From an uncultured Oscillospiraceae bacterium (GTDB lineage Bacteria; Bacillota; Clostridia; Oscillospirales; JAAYXM01): a stretch of 28,006 nt of DNA. The DNA is taken from contig CAKSEF010000019.1 in assembly GCA_934446465.1 (NCBI GenBank), positions 1-28,006 on the forward strand, written 5' to 3'. The position numbers and the translations under genes were made by a program. This document shows, one piece after another, positions 15,447 to 22,935 of this stretch (its first letter is position 1; every line of letters starts with the position of its first letter). The notes beneath the pieces were generated by a model. It was not told the origin of the DNA, made no database searches, and was given only the letters and a program-made list of their open reading frames with translations.

Positions 15447-15800
15447 ATGGCAAGAATAAAAGGCGCAATGATGACGCGCAAAAGAAGAAAAAAGACATTA
15501 AAGCTCGCTAAGGGCTATTGGGGTGCAAAATCAAAGCATTTCAAGATGGCTAACCAGGCTGTCATGAAATCCCTCACATACGCATATGTCGGACGCAAAC
15601 TCAAAAAGCGCGATTTCCGCCGCATTTGGATTACTCGTATCTCTGCGGCCGCAAAGCAGAACGGAATGAATTATTCACGTTTTATGAACGGTCTTAAGAA
15701 AAGCGGTGTTGATATTAACCGCAAGATGCTCGCTGATATGGCACATAACGACCCGGCAGCATTTAAGGCACTCGCCGATATGGCAAAGGCAAAGGTGTAA
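15447..15800 (+). CDS. rplT: 50S ribosomal protein L20
   Basis: L20 is an early 23S rRNA assembly protein and, in Firmicutes, the usual repressor of its own operon through the leader. The 117-residue product is typical: MARIKGAMMTRKRRKKTLKLAKGYWG (basic extension; family starts MARVKRGxxxRxRHKKxLKLAKGYxG), then RDFRRIWITRISAAAKQNGMNYSRFMNGLKKSGVDINRKMLADMA. AGGAGG precedes the ATG. It is the last gene of infC-rpmI-rplT; no clear terminator follows, so readthrough into the dehydrogenase gene is possible. Confidence 0.98.
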   Translation: MARIKGAMMTRKRRKKTLKLAKGYWGAKSKHFKMANQAVMKSLTYAYVGRKLKKRDFRRIWITRISAAAKQNGMNYSRFMNGLKKSGVDINRKMLADMAHNDPAAFKALADMAKAKV

Positions 15801-15832
15801 TTACCCTTTGCTTTTAGCTGGTTCAGATTTTT

Positions 15833-15838
15833 TATAAT
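15833..15838 (+). promoter_or_regulatory. Possible -10 element for the dehydrogenase gene
   Basis: A perfect TATAAT lies 25 nt before the ldh ATG, but the best -35 (TTGCTT at 15808-15813) is 19 nt away and weak. Either a regulated promoter or readthrough from rplT drives the gene. Confidence 0.35.
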
Positions 15839-15862
15839 GATGATATAGAGGTTGTTCAAGTT

Positions 15863-16807
15863 ATGAGAAAGAGAAAAGCAAAGGTAGCTATAATAGGCGC
15901 CGGATTTGTAGGCGCGGCATCAGCATATGCGATTGCGCTTAAGAAGGTTTGTTCGGAGCTTGTCTTAATAGACGTAAATACAGACAAGGCAATCGGCGAA
16001 GCCGCTGACATTGCACACGGACTTCCGTTCATAGGTTCGATGGATGTATATGCAGGGGATTATTCCTGCGTTAAGGATTGCGACGTCATCGTGGTTGCCG
16101 CAGGCGCAAACAGAAAAGTCGGTGAAACACGTCTTGACCTTGCAAAAAAGAACACAGCAATAGCAAAGAGTGTTACAACAGAAATTATGAAACATTACAA
16201 CGGTGGCGTAATCCTTGTTGTAGCAAACCCCGTTGACATACTCACTTACATGATAACGAAGTGGACAGCCCTTCCCAAGGGTATGGTTCTCGGAAGCGGT
16301 ACAACACTCGATACAATTCGTTTCAGAAGTGCGCTCGCAAAGCTTGCTGATATAGATGCAATCAATGTCCATGGCTATATTATCGGAGAACATGGCGATT
16401 CACAGGTTCCGCTTTGGAGCAACACTCACGTTGCCGGAATTGAAATTGCGGATTACTGCAAGTCAAACGGAATTGAACTTACCGACCAAGTTAAGACTGA
16501 CGTTCTTGAGGACATCAAGACCGGCGGAGCTCAGATTATTAAGCGCAAAGGTGCGACTTATTACGGAATTGCCGTTTGCGTTGCAACACTCGTTGATTCA
16601 CTTCTTCGGGACAGCGATACAATAAGGACTGTCAGCACTGTTCTCGACGGAGAGTTCGGTGTCTCCGATGTTTCGCTTTCACTCCCGACAATTATAGGCT
16701 CAAACGGAGCAAAAAAGGTGCTCGTGCCTAATATCACGGACGAAGAAATCCAGCTGTTCAGAGAATCCGCAGAGGCTTGCAAAGCGGTTCTGAATGAGTG
16801 CAAATAA
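15863..16807 (+). CDS. ldh: L-lactate dehydrogenase family protein with MDH-type specificity Arg
   Basis: A 314-residue NAD-dependent 2-hydroxyacid dehydrogenase of the LDH/MDH family. Visible are GAGFVG at 12-17 and D37 (NAD over NADP), R90 in GETR, D150 and R153 in LDTIRFR, catalytic H177 in GEHGDSQ, and KGATYYGIAV near the substrate pocket. Overall it follows LDH (NPVDILTY, GETRLDL). However, the position equal to Gln102 of lactate dehydrogenase, in AGANQKPGETR, is Arg84 here (AGANRKVGETR). In Bacillus LDH a Gln102Arg change is known to shift preference from pyruvate to oxaloacetate. The annotation as LDH is by fold; the substrate could be malate/oxaloacetate. The start has GAGG 11 nt upstream. 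It is a single gene with its own terminator. Confidence 0.88.
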   Translation: MRKRKAKVAIIGAGFVGAASAYAIALKKVCSELVLIDVNTDKAIGEAADIAHGLPFIGSMDVYAGDYSCVKDCDVIVVAAGANRKVGETRLDLAKKNTAIAKSVTTEIMKHYNGGVILVVANPVDILTYMITKWTALPKGMVLGSGTTLDTIRFRSALAKLADIDAINVHGYIIGEHGDSQVPLWSNTHVAGIEIADYCKSNGIELTDQVKTDVLEDIKTGGAQIIKRKGATYYGIAVCVATLVDSLLRDSDTIRTVSTVLDGEFGVSDVSLSLPTIIGSNGAKKVLVPNITDEEIQLFRESAEACKAVLNECK

Positions 16808-16826
16808 AACTTATAAGGCTTTATTT

Positions 16827-16866
16827 AGGACGTACACTTAGTTTTGTGTACGTCCTTTATTTTTTA
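16827..16866 (+). terminator. Intrinsic terminator after ldh
   Basis: Perfect 11-bp stem AGGACGTACAC/GTGTACGTCCT (16827-16837 with 16846-16856), 8-nt loop, then TTATTTTTT. Confidence 0.92.
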
Positions 16867-17089
16867 ATGAATTATCATCGTATTTAGAACAGGATTTCGG
16901 GATATAATGAATACAGCCCGAATCAGACGGCACACCTTGCGGTGCGGTTTTTTTTAGTTTACAAATTCCGTTTTGCTGATATATACAGTTACTCACGCAG
17001 GCAATAAAGCTCATTTAATCACTCCAATAGTTGATAGGTGATAATATTTACCGCATTTAATTAAATATGCGATATTAGGAGGGAAAAAT
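16867..17089. other. Intergenic region: inverted repeat with T-tract, then transporter leader
   Basis: Two things are visible. First, GATTTCGGG (16893-16901) and CCCGAATC (16917-16924) form a bulged stem around a TATAAT-like loop, followed by a weak CACC/GGTG hairpin (16933-16944) and eight T (16948-16955). This resembles a very short promoter-terminator unit or the end of an untraced transcript. Second, upstream of the transporter genes there is an imperfect inverted repeat TAATAT..GCAT / ATGC..ATATTA (17042-17077) next to the ribosome site, a possible operator. A weak promoter TTTACA-16-TATATA lies at 16958-16985. Confidence 0.4.
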
Positions 17090-18091
17090 TTGAAAAAAAG
17101 CATTTTTGCAATAATTTGTACTGCTTTAATAATATCAATTATGTGGTTTTTCTCTCCGAATAATTCAAAAGAGAGTGTTTACGAGGTGGAAACCACTCTC
17201 CCGCAAAGAAAAAATATATACGACTACATCAATGCAGCCGGACGGATAAAAGAAGGGAACAGACGTGATATATACCCTGACAGTATAATCAATATTACAA
17301 AGGTATATGTCAAAACAGGCGATAAAGTAAAAAAAGGCGATATACTAGCCGAATTTAAAAACCCCAACTTTGATGGAGTTGATATTTCCGGCTATGAAAA
17401 TGCAGCAGAAAAAGTTATTTCGGTCTTTGAAGAATATGGTTTCGAATTAGCGGACGGAACAGATATAACAAAGTTTGCAGAAACGGCATCAACAGAAGAC
17501 TGTCATATATTATCGCCGATAGACGGCATTGTAACGTCCGTATGCGTTAAAGACGGTGGCAGGGCAACGCCTCTTTCAAAAATCTTTTCTGTTTCTGATT
17601 TTGACGAGCTTTATGTGAGCGCAATGGTTCCGGAAGGATACTCCTCAAAAGTAGAAAAAGGTCAGAAAGTTGAAATAAGTTCGGATGCGTTTGATACAAA
17701 AAAGTACAGAGGGGTCGTAACAGAATTATCTCCCGTAGCAAAAAGACAAAATTCATTAATGACAGGGCAGGGGGAAACCTATATAGAGGCACTTGTAAAC
17801 ATCGAAAATATAGACAAGCTAATCAAACCCGAGCTTAGTGTCAACGCGAAAATCTCTGCTAATGTTGTAACTTCCGCATTGACTATACCATATAACTGCG
17901 TGCTGCAAGATGAAGAAAATCGTGAATTTGTATATGTTGTGGAAGATAATTGTGCAAAAAAACGTTTTGTATATCTCGGCTACGAGCTTGATAATGAGAC
18001 AGAAGTAAAAGGCGGACTTACCGATGATACGTTGGTGATACTAAACCCTGTTGCCGAGATGGAAAACGCTAAAATTAAGCTGAAGGGGTAG
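17090..18091 (+). CDS. HlyD/MacA-type membrane fusion protein of an ABC exporter
   Basis: A 333-residue membrane fusion (adaptor) protein. Residues about 4-21 are a signal anchor (SIFAIICTALIISIMWFF). NITKVYVKTGDKVKKGDILAEF near 66-87 is the first half of the lipoyl-like domain and HILSPIDGIVTSVCVKDGG near 142-160 the second. The stretch between them is only about 50 residues, so the long coiled-coil hairpin of Gram-negative MacA is missing, as expected without an outer membrane. Beta-barrel sequence follows (ELYVSAMVPEGYSSKVEKGQ). The start is TTG with AGGAGGG 6 nt upstream. The permease gene follows after 3 nt, so the two form an operon. The substrate is unknown. Confidence 0.85.
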   Translation: MKKSIFAIICTALIISIMWFFSPNNSKESVYEVETTLPQRKNIYDYINAAGRIKEGNRRDIYPDSIINITKVYVKTGDKVKKGDILAEFKNPNFDGVDISGYENAAEKVISVFEEYGFELADGTDITKFAETASTEDCHILSPIDGIVTSVCVKDGGRATPLSKIFSVSDFDELYVSAMVPEGYSSKVEKGQKVEISSDAFDTKKYRGVVTELSPVAKRQNSLMTGQGETYIEALVNIENIDKLIKPELSVNAKISANVVTSALTIPYNCVLQDEENREFVYVVEDNCAKKRFVYLGYELDNETEVKGGLTDDTLVILNPVAEMENAKIKLKG

Positions 18092-18094
18092 AAT

Positions 18095-19282
18095 ATGCAC
18101 TTTTATGATATTCTCAGGGTATCCTTTCTAAATACTCTGAGAGGCAAAACGCGGAGCATGCTTACGGCAATGTCAATCATGATAGGTGTTGCATCCGTTA
18201 TATTGGTTTCAACAATAGGTAGCAGCGGGGAGCGTATTATAGTTGACGAGATAGAAAAATTCGGTCTTGACGGAATTTCTGTATATCAGGGAAGCGGTAA
18301 TTCAAAAGCTATATATGCCTCCGATGCACAGTTGCTTAAAAACAGATTCAACACAATTACGGAGACAATGCCGTTTGTTGCACAATACGGAAGCTATAAA
18401 ATCAACAAAACTAATACAAGCGCAGTATTAATAGGAATCGGGAGCAACTCAGATAAAATATACAATATATCAACTCTCCACGGAAGACTGCCAAATGAAT
18501 CTGATATTGAGAGAAAAAGAAAAATAGCAATAGTTGATGCTGAGTTTGCCAAAAAAAGTTATCATAGGGAGAATATAGTCGGCAAAAATATAGAACTCAG
18601 TATTAACGGAATAAGCGATAAATACACTATCGTAGGAATTATTCAGGCACAAAAAGACGGATTCAATCAGATTCTGGGAGGAAATTTGCCAGACATCGTA
18701 TATGTTCCGTACTCGACGCTAAATAAGCAACGGAACGGAGAAGAACTGAGTCAGATTGCCATCAAATGCAGCGTTTCGACCGATGGGGATGAGTTTGCAC
18801 AATATCTATCAAGAATTAAGGGATGCGAAAAAGACGGCTATGTCGCTCAAAACTTATCATCTAAAATAGGCGAAGTTAAATCTATTACAGGAATCGTTTC
18901 AGTAATAATGAGCGCGGTAGCTGCCATAGCTTTGTGCGTTGCCGGATTAGGCGTTATGAATACTATGTTTTCTTCAACAAAAGAAAGGGCTTCGGAAATC
19001 GGAATCTGTATGGCTATCGGCGCAAAGTCAAGGGACGTAATGATTTGCTTTGTGACAGAGTCTGTAATAATAGCGCTTGTCGGAGGAACAGTAGGTGTGG
19101 CAATCGGAATCAGTCTTATATCAGCGGTGTCAAAAATTTTGAATTTCAATCTGATATACAGCACAAGAACTTTCTTAATTGCTGAAATTGTATCAATTAT
19201 ATGCGGCGGGTTATTTTCGTTAATACCTGCGGCTAAGGCATCATGGACGGAACCCATTATTGCACTTAAGCGAAATGGGTAG
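18095..19282 (+). CDS. MacB/FtsX-family ABC transporter permease
   Basis: A 395-residue permease with the MacB topology: one N-terminal membrane helix (about 25-42, AMSIMIGVASVILVS), a large extracytoplasmic domain (about 45-265), and three C-terminal helices (about 270-297, 318-348 and 359-383) making the FtsX domain. The cytoplasmic SSTKERASEIGICMAIGAKSRDV loop and the closing AAKASWTEPIIALKRNG are typical. It starts 3 nt after the fusion protein. The expected third component, a cytoplasmic ATPase, is normally encoded between or next to these two in Firmicutes. It is not in this operon or elsewhere in the window, so it must be supplied from another locus. The substrate is unknown; antimicrobial peptide or lipid export is only a family guess. 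Confidence 0.88.
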   Translation: MHFYDILRVSFLNTLRGKTRSMLTAMSIMIGVASVILVSTIGSSGERIIVDEIEKFGLDGISVYQGSGNSKAIYASDAQLLKNRFNTITETMPFVAQYGSYKINKTNTSAVLIGIGSNSDKIYNISTLHGRLPNESDIERKRKIAIVDAEFAKKSYHRENIVGKNIELSINGISDKYTIVGIIQAQKDGFNQILGGNLPDIVYVPYSTLNKQRNGEELSQIAIKCSVSTDGDEFAQYLSRIKGCEKDGYVAQNLSSKIGEVKSITGIVSVIMSAVAAIALCVAGLGVMNTMFSSTKERASEIGICMAIGAKSRDVMICFVTESVIIALVGGTVGVAIGISLISAVSKILNFNLIYSTRTFLIAEIVSIICGGLFSLIPAAKASWTEPIIALKRNG

Positions 19283-19288
19283 GCTACA

Positions 19289-19321
19289 ATAAAAGCCGTG
19301 TTATTAAAACACAGCTTTTAT
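19289..19321 (+). terminator. Probable terminator after the permease gene
   Basis: ATAAAAGC (19289-19296) pairs with GCTTTTAT (19314-19321) and GTGTT with AACAC inside, with one C-A mismatch. There is no long T-run beyond the stem, so termination strength is uncertain. Confidence 0.6.
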
Positions 19322-19327
19322 AGAAGT

Positions 19328-19357
19328 AATTGAACAAAATAAAAATTTTGTTCAATT
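19328..19357. repeat. Perfect 13-bp inverted repeat upstream of the recombinase gene
   Basis: AATTGAACAAAAT and ATTTTGTTCAATT separated by AAAA. The pairs allow reading it as 11-bp arms around a 6-bp centre, the geometry of Xer/dif-type sites. It lies 7 nt before the -35 of the recombinase promoter. It has no poly-U tail on the plus strand, so it is not an obvious terminator. Operator or recombination site are both open. Confidence 0.8.
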
Positions 19358-19364
19358 TGGGGTA

Positions 19365-19393
19365 TTGAATTAACCTAAAGAATATGGTATATT
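19365..19393 (+). promoter_or_regulatory. Sigma-A promoter of the tyrosine recombinase gene
   Basis: TTGAAT (19365-19370), a 17-nt spacer and TATATT (19388-19393); leader of about 55 nt. Confidence 0.75.
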
Positions 19394-19453
19394 AAAGACA
19401 GTCCTACAATGTGTTTGAGACGCAGTTTTTTTGCCGTTTAGGTGGTGAATATT

Positions 19454-20470
19454 ATGAATCGTGAAGAAATGCAAAAAATGCCCGAACTTGTACGTGAGTT
19501 TTCAAATTATATGAATACGATTAACGATAAATCTCCTGCGACTATTAACGAATATATGCTTGACCTTCGTACTTTTTTTAAATATATGAAGGTTATTTTC
19601 GGCGAGGCTGAAATATCGAAAACCGACGGAATTGCTTCAATAAACATTTCAGATATCGATATTGACTTTATAAAAAGAATTAAACTTACCGATGTTTATG
19701 AGTATTTCGATTACCTGTCCACCGAACGCAGAAAATTTCATAACAGTAAAATCGAAGAATTTGGTCTGTCGGCTTCATCTCGCGCACGCAAAGTATCATC
19801 ACTCAGGTCATTTTACAAATATTTACAAAATACCGGCAGAATTGATGAAAGTAAAATATTGGAATTAGAGTTCCCGAAGATACATAAAAAACTGCCTCAC
19901 TATCTAACCCTGGACGAGAGCGTAAAACTCCTTGAATCGATTGACGGTCCTAACAAAACACGCGATTATTGTATAGTGATGTTATTCTTAAACTGTGGTC
20001 TGCGCGTGTCAGAGCTTGTTGGAATAAACGTAAACGACATTAAGGAAGAAAGATTGCGTGTTGTCGGCAAAGGCGGAAAAGAACGCGTAGTATATTTAAA
20101 TGAGGCCTGTATCGAAGCATTGGAAGACTATTCACACATACGAAATAAGATAATAGATAAATTGTCCATAAAGGATGAAAAGGCACTGTTTATCAGCAGA
20201 AATAACAGAAGAATCAGCACGTCTACCGTGAAGTGGCTCGTGAAAAAGTATTGCAGCAATGCAGGATTAGATTCCGAAATTTCAGTTCATAAGCTGCGCC
20301 ATACATCCGCTACATTAATGTACAAAAACGGCGTTGATGTAAAGGCATTACAGGAAGTCTTGGGACACAAACATCTAAATACGACAGAGATTTACACTCA
20401 TGCGGACAGCGATACTCTCCGCACGGCGGCGCAGGCAAACCCGCTATCGCATTACAAAACCAAGAAATAA
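19454..20470 (+). CDS. Tyrosine recombinase, XerC/XerD-like
   Basis: A 338-residue tyrosine recombinase with a complete catalytic set: R184 (CGLRVSEL), K206 (VVGKGGKE), H279 and R282 (HKLRHTSA), H305 (LGHKHLNTTEIYTH) and nucleophile Y314. The N-terminal SAM-like core-binding domain (about 10-130) contains INEYMLDLRTFFKYM. At 338 residues it is longer than classical XerC/XerD (about 300); the extra length lies in the N-terminal half (around 50-105). ATG 19454 is preferred over GTG 19442 because AGGTGG lies about 9 nt before it. It converges with the yesL-like/xerD/spoIIM cluster, which holds a second recombinase. It could be the XerC partner; the assignment is inference. Confidence 0.87.
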   Translation: MNREEMQKMPELVREFSNYMNTINDKSPATINEYMLDLRTFFKYMKVIFGEAEISKTDGIASINISDIDIDFIKRIKLTDVYEYFDYLSTERRKFHNSKIEEFGLSASSRARKVSSLRSFYKYLQNTGRIDESKILELEFPKIHKKLPHYLTLDESVKLLESIDGPNKTRDYCIVMLFLNCGLRVSELVGINVNDIKEERLRVVGKGGKERVVYLNEACIEALEDYSHIRNKIIDKLSIKDEKALFISRNNRRISTSTVKWLVKKYCSNAGLDSEISVHKLRHTSATLMYKNGVDVKALQEVLGHKHLNTTEIYTHADSDTLRTAAQANPLSHYKTKK

Positions 20471-20504
20471 AGAGACGGCGGATTAATCCGCCGTCTCTTT
20501 ATTT
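20465..20504. terminator. 40-bp perfect palindrome, bidirectional terminator
   Basis: Two 20-base arms (20465-20484 and 20485-20504) are exact reverse complements, AAATAAAGAG at one end and TTTATTT at the other, with a GC-rich GACGGCGG/CCGCCGTC core. It terminates both converging genes and contains both stop codons (TAA 20468-20470 plus; TAA 20483-20485 minus). Confidence 0.92.
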
Positions 20505-21319
20505 TCATTATCTTCTTTTTCCGGTTGCAACATATATTTCTTAACTACCGGATATGTTATAAACATTGTTGAAAATCTGCACAGTCCAAAGAAGAGCGTT
20601 GCTATAAGAAATACGTCAACTCTCGGGGTTGATGTAAACGAAATTATAACAATAGCAAAAACCAAAAACACGAGAAGGTTTTTAAAAAATCCTAAAACAC
20701 AGAAAATCATAGAGTTTTTGTATATATCTTTGAGACTCAGTTCGAATGTAACGGCTATGACATATGTATAAAACCGCATTGTGAAATAGAATACTGCGGC
20801 ACAGATTGCAATAATTTTTAATGCAGAATATATAAACAGTGCATTTCCCTGCTGAGATGAAAAATCAGCAGAAATATAAAAAATGAAACTGAGTGCAAAG
20901 ATTGTATCTGTTGCACCAAGCGCAATTCCCTGTTTTGCGTTACTTAAAGCCCTCGAAAACAAATCGCTCACCCATGCCTGACTTCCGTTTGCAAGATTTC
21001 GCATGCAATAAGTAAGACCTGCAGTAAGAGGACCGTAGCAAACAAGAGAGATTAAAAACAGCGGGACGGCAACCCACTGCGGCGTCCAAGATGCGAGCCA
21101 GCATGCAGAATTTATAAAAAAGAATGAACCGATAGTTTCAGTTGAAAGATTTAAAGCAGCAGATGTAAAAGCAATCGCCCCGCATAAAAGCGGAAGAATG
21201 CACAGAAAGTAAATGAAGCCAATCAAGACTATCTTAGGGAGCTTGACGTACAATGCTTCAAAATATCTGAAAACAGCACGTTTTTTCTTGTTTTTGTTTG
21301 TATTGTTTGAGTATGACAA
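20483..21319 (-). CDS. Multi-pass membrane protein, YesL/DUF624-like
   Basis: A 278-residue integral membrane protein with about six hydrophobic segments (about 31-57, 82-106, 130-150, 160-185, 205-232 and 236-255), a basic N-terminus (NKNKKKRAVFRYFEALYVK) and an acidic C-terminus. GPLTAGLTYCMRNLANG followed by DLFSRALSNAKQGI resembles the conserved G-P-x-T-A-x-x-Y...R region and following amphipathic part of DUF624/YesL proteins, whose role is unknown though often linked to carbohydrate uptake loci. The start is TTG with GGAGA 9 nt upstream. It lies 26 nt downstream of xerD and may be the last gene of the spoIIM-xerD unit. Confidence 0.65.
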   Translation of the reverse strand: MSYSNNTNKNKKKRAVFRYFEALYVKLPKIVLIGFIYFLCILPLLCGAIAFTSAALNLSTETIGSFFFINSACWLASWTPQWVAVPLFLISLVCYGPLTAGLTYCMRNLANGSQAWVSDLFSRALSNAKQGIALGATDTIFALSFIFYISADFSSQQGNALFIYSALKIIAICAAVFYFTMRFYTYVIAVTFELSLKDIYKNSMIFCVLGFFKNLLVFLVFAIVIISFTSTPRVDVFLIATLFFGLCRFSTMFITYPVVKKYMLQPEKEDNENKETAD

Positions 21320-21345
21320 TGTAAAAGTTCTCCGTTTCTTTGTTT

Positions 21346-22230
21346 TTATGCTCTTGGGTGGAATTTTATGTAACTGCTCTTCAAGTTGTTTTTTATGAGC
21401 TGTGCATACACAAGTGTAGAAGATATGTCCGAATGCCCCATCATTTCCTTAATTACCTCAATGTCCGCACCATTTTCAAGAAGATGTGCAGCAAAGGAAT
21501 GCCTCAACACGTGAGGAGTTATGTCCGTTTTGATATTAGCCTTTTCCTGATAATACTTAATTATCTTCCAAAACCCCTGACGTGTAATCCTTGTTCCGTT
21601 AAGATTTACAAAAAGAGCGGTCTCGGCCGGATTTGTAATTAGCAGCGGACGTGCAGAGTTCAGGTAGTCTTCGACTGTGCTGACAGCAGTTGAGTATATC
21701 GGAATCACGCGTTCATTATTGGTTTTTCCGCATTTCACAAAACCGAGCAATGTATTGACGTCATTTACATTGAGTGCAATCAGCTCGCTCACTCGAATAC
21801 CGGTTGCATAGAGAATCTCAAGCATTGCTTTATCGCGATAGCCTTTAATCGAATCACCTTTTGGCTGGCTCAAGAACAAATCAACTTCTTTGTTTGTAAG
21901 TATTCTTGGAAGCTTTTTTGCTTGTTTTTCAGACTTTATACCTTTTGTCGGATTCGTTTTTACGGCATTCTTTGTCATTAAAAATGTATAAAACGAACGA
22001 AGCGAAGCTATCGCTCTTACTATGGTGGAAGACGATTTACCATCTTCCTTCAGATGTGATATATATGCAGTTACGTCCTTCTCGACGCACTTGGTGATGT
22101 CCTTCTTACCGGACAGATATTCAAATGCGTTAAAAGCCGTAATATCGCGTATATAAGACGTTACCGTGTTTTGCGATGCTTTTTTATTCTGTTGTAAATA
22201 CGTCTCAAACTGACTTATGTAGTTACACAT
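21346..22230 (-). CDS. xerD: Site-specific tyrosine recombinase XerD
   Basis: A 294-residue protein of standard Xer length for chromosome-dimer resolution at dif. The catalytic residues are R146 (ATGIRVSEL), K169 (CGKTNNER), H240 and R243 (PHVLRHSF), H266 (MMGHSDISS) and Y275. The C-terminus SSYIKFHPRA is the typical XerD ending. Around the nucleophile the usual IYTHV is VYAQL, a mild deviation. The N-terminal core-binding domain covers about 1-100. The ATG has AGAGG 6 nt upstream. The gene follows spoIIM by 24 nt in the same direction; spoIIM-xerD is also the order in Bacillus subtilis, which supports the call. Confidence 0.9.
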   Translation of the reverse strand: MCNYISQFETYLQQNKKASQNTVTSYIRDITAFNAFEYLSGKKDITKCVEKDVTAYISHLKEDGKSSSTIVRAIASLRSFYTFLMTKNAVKTNPTKGIKSEKQAKKLPRILTNKEVDLFLSQPKGDSIKGYRDKAMLEILYATGIRVSELIALNVNDVNTLLGFVKCGKTNNERVIPIYSTAVSTVEDYLNSARPLLITNPAETALFVNLNGTRITRQGFWKIIKYYQEKANIKTDITPHVLRHSFAAHLLENGADIEVIKEMMGHSDISSTLVYAQLIKNNLKSSYIKFHPRA

Positions 22231-22254
22231 AAATAACCTCTGCCTGTTATTTTA

Positions 22255-22863
22255 TCATAAAGCAGTTAAAGATACAAGCCACGGTGTTGCGACTGTATCA
22301 ATAAATGCTAAAAGAAGCGCCGTGATGAAAAAAGCCGAAAACACAATTATGTATGTGCTTGCGTTAATTGTTTGTTGCTTTACCTGCGGGCGCATTACCA
22401 TGCGTGAGGAGAATAGCTTTGAAAATCTAAATGATACACTCGAAAGTATAAGAATACTCGGAACCGATATGATGGCTTGTACACCGAAAACCGCCAATGC
22501 ACAAAGGAGACCGTGGGTACCGTTTCCGTGCATCATAAGAGATACTGAAAAGGAAATAAAGAATCCTTTTACAGCTACTGTCAGCGGTACGGCAATCTCC
22601 CCAAATGCGGTAAATCCCAAGAGAAAAACAATCAATGGATATTTTATTAGATTAAAATAAACCTTCAAATAAGAATAATTAACGGACACACCCTCAGAGA
22701 ATACGTTATATTCCTTAAACAACGAAAACGGCTCATTCATATGAAACGATGTGGCACAACCGATGACCACTCCGCAAACGAGACAGACGGTCATGATTAC
22801 TATTGTTACATCAAAACTCTTAATACTGAAATTTGCGATATTTCGCTTTGAAATTCCTTTCAT
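22255..22863 (-). CDS. spoIIM: Stage II sporulation protein M (SpoIIM-like)
   Basis: A roughly 202-residue membrane protein with about five hydrophobic segments. KYPLIVFLLGFTAFGEIAVP and VAVKGFFISFSVSLMM followed by HGLLCALAVFGVQAIISVPSILIL match the SpoIIM pattern (L-L-G...G-x-P...KGF-x-x-G-F-x-x-x...L-P-x-x-x-P). SpoIIM, with SpoIID and SpoIIP, remodels septal peptidoglycan during engulfment. Its place directly upstream of xerD repeats the Bacillus order. The start is uncertain: ATG 22863 has AAAGGA 11 nt upstream and lies just after a leader hairpin. An in-frame TTG at 22893 (212 residues) lacks a ribosome site, and ATG 22875 is too close to one. Confidence 0.78.
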   Translation of the reverse strand: MKGISKRNIANFSIKSFDVTIVIMTVCLVCGVVIGCATSFHMNEPFSLFKEYNVFSEGVSVNYSYLKVYFNLIKYPLIVFLLGFTAFGEIAVPLTVAVKGFFISFSVSLMMHGNGTHGLLCALAVFGVQAIISVPSILILSSVSFRFSKLFSSRMVMRPQVKQQTINASTYIIVFSAFFITALLLAFIDTVATPWLVSLTAL

Positions 22864-22866
22864 CAG

Positions 22867-22920
22867 CTCGGACATCCTTTCTGTATACTTCAATACAGAA
22901 TATGAAAACGCATGTCCGAG
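22867..22920. repeat. Nested inverted repeat at the start of spoIIM
   Basis: The outer arms CTCGGACAT/ATGTCCGAG (22867-22875 with 22912-22920) enclose a perfect inner hairpin TTCTGTAT/ATACAGAA (22879-22886 with 22893-22900). In the minus-strand transcript it would hide the AAAGGA ribosome site and two candidate start codons of spoIIM. It has no U-run, so it is a translational or processing element, or an operator, rather than a terminator of proC. Confidence 0.75.
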
Positions 22921-22935
22921 TATGCCAAATATCTC

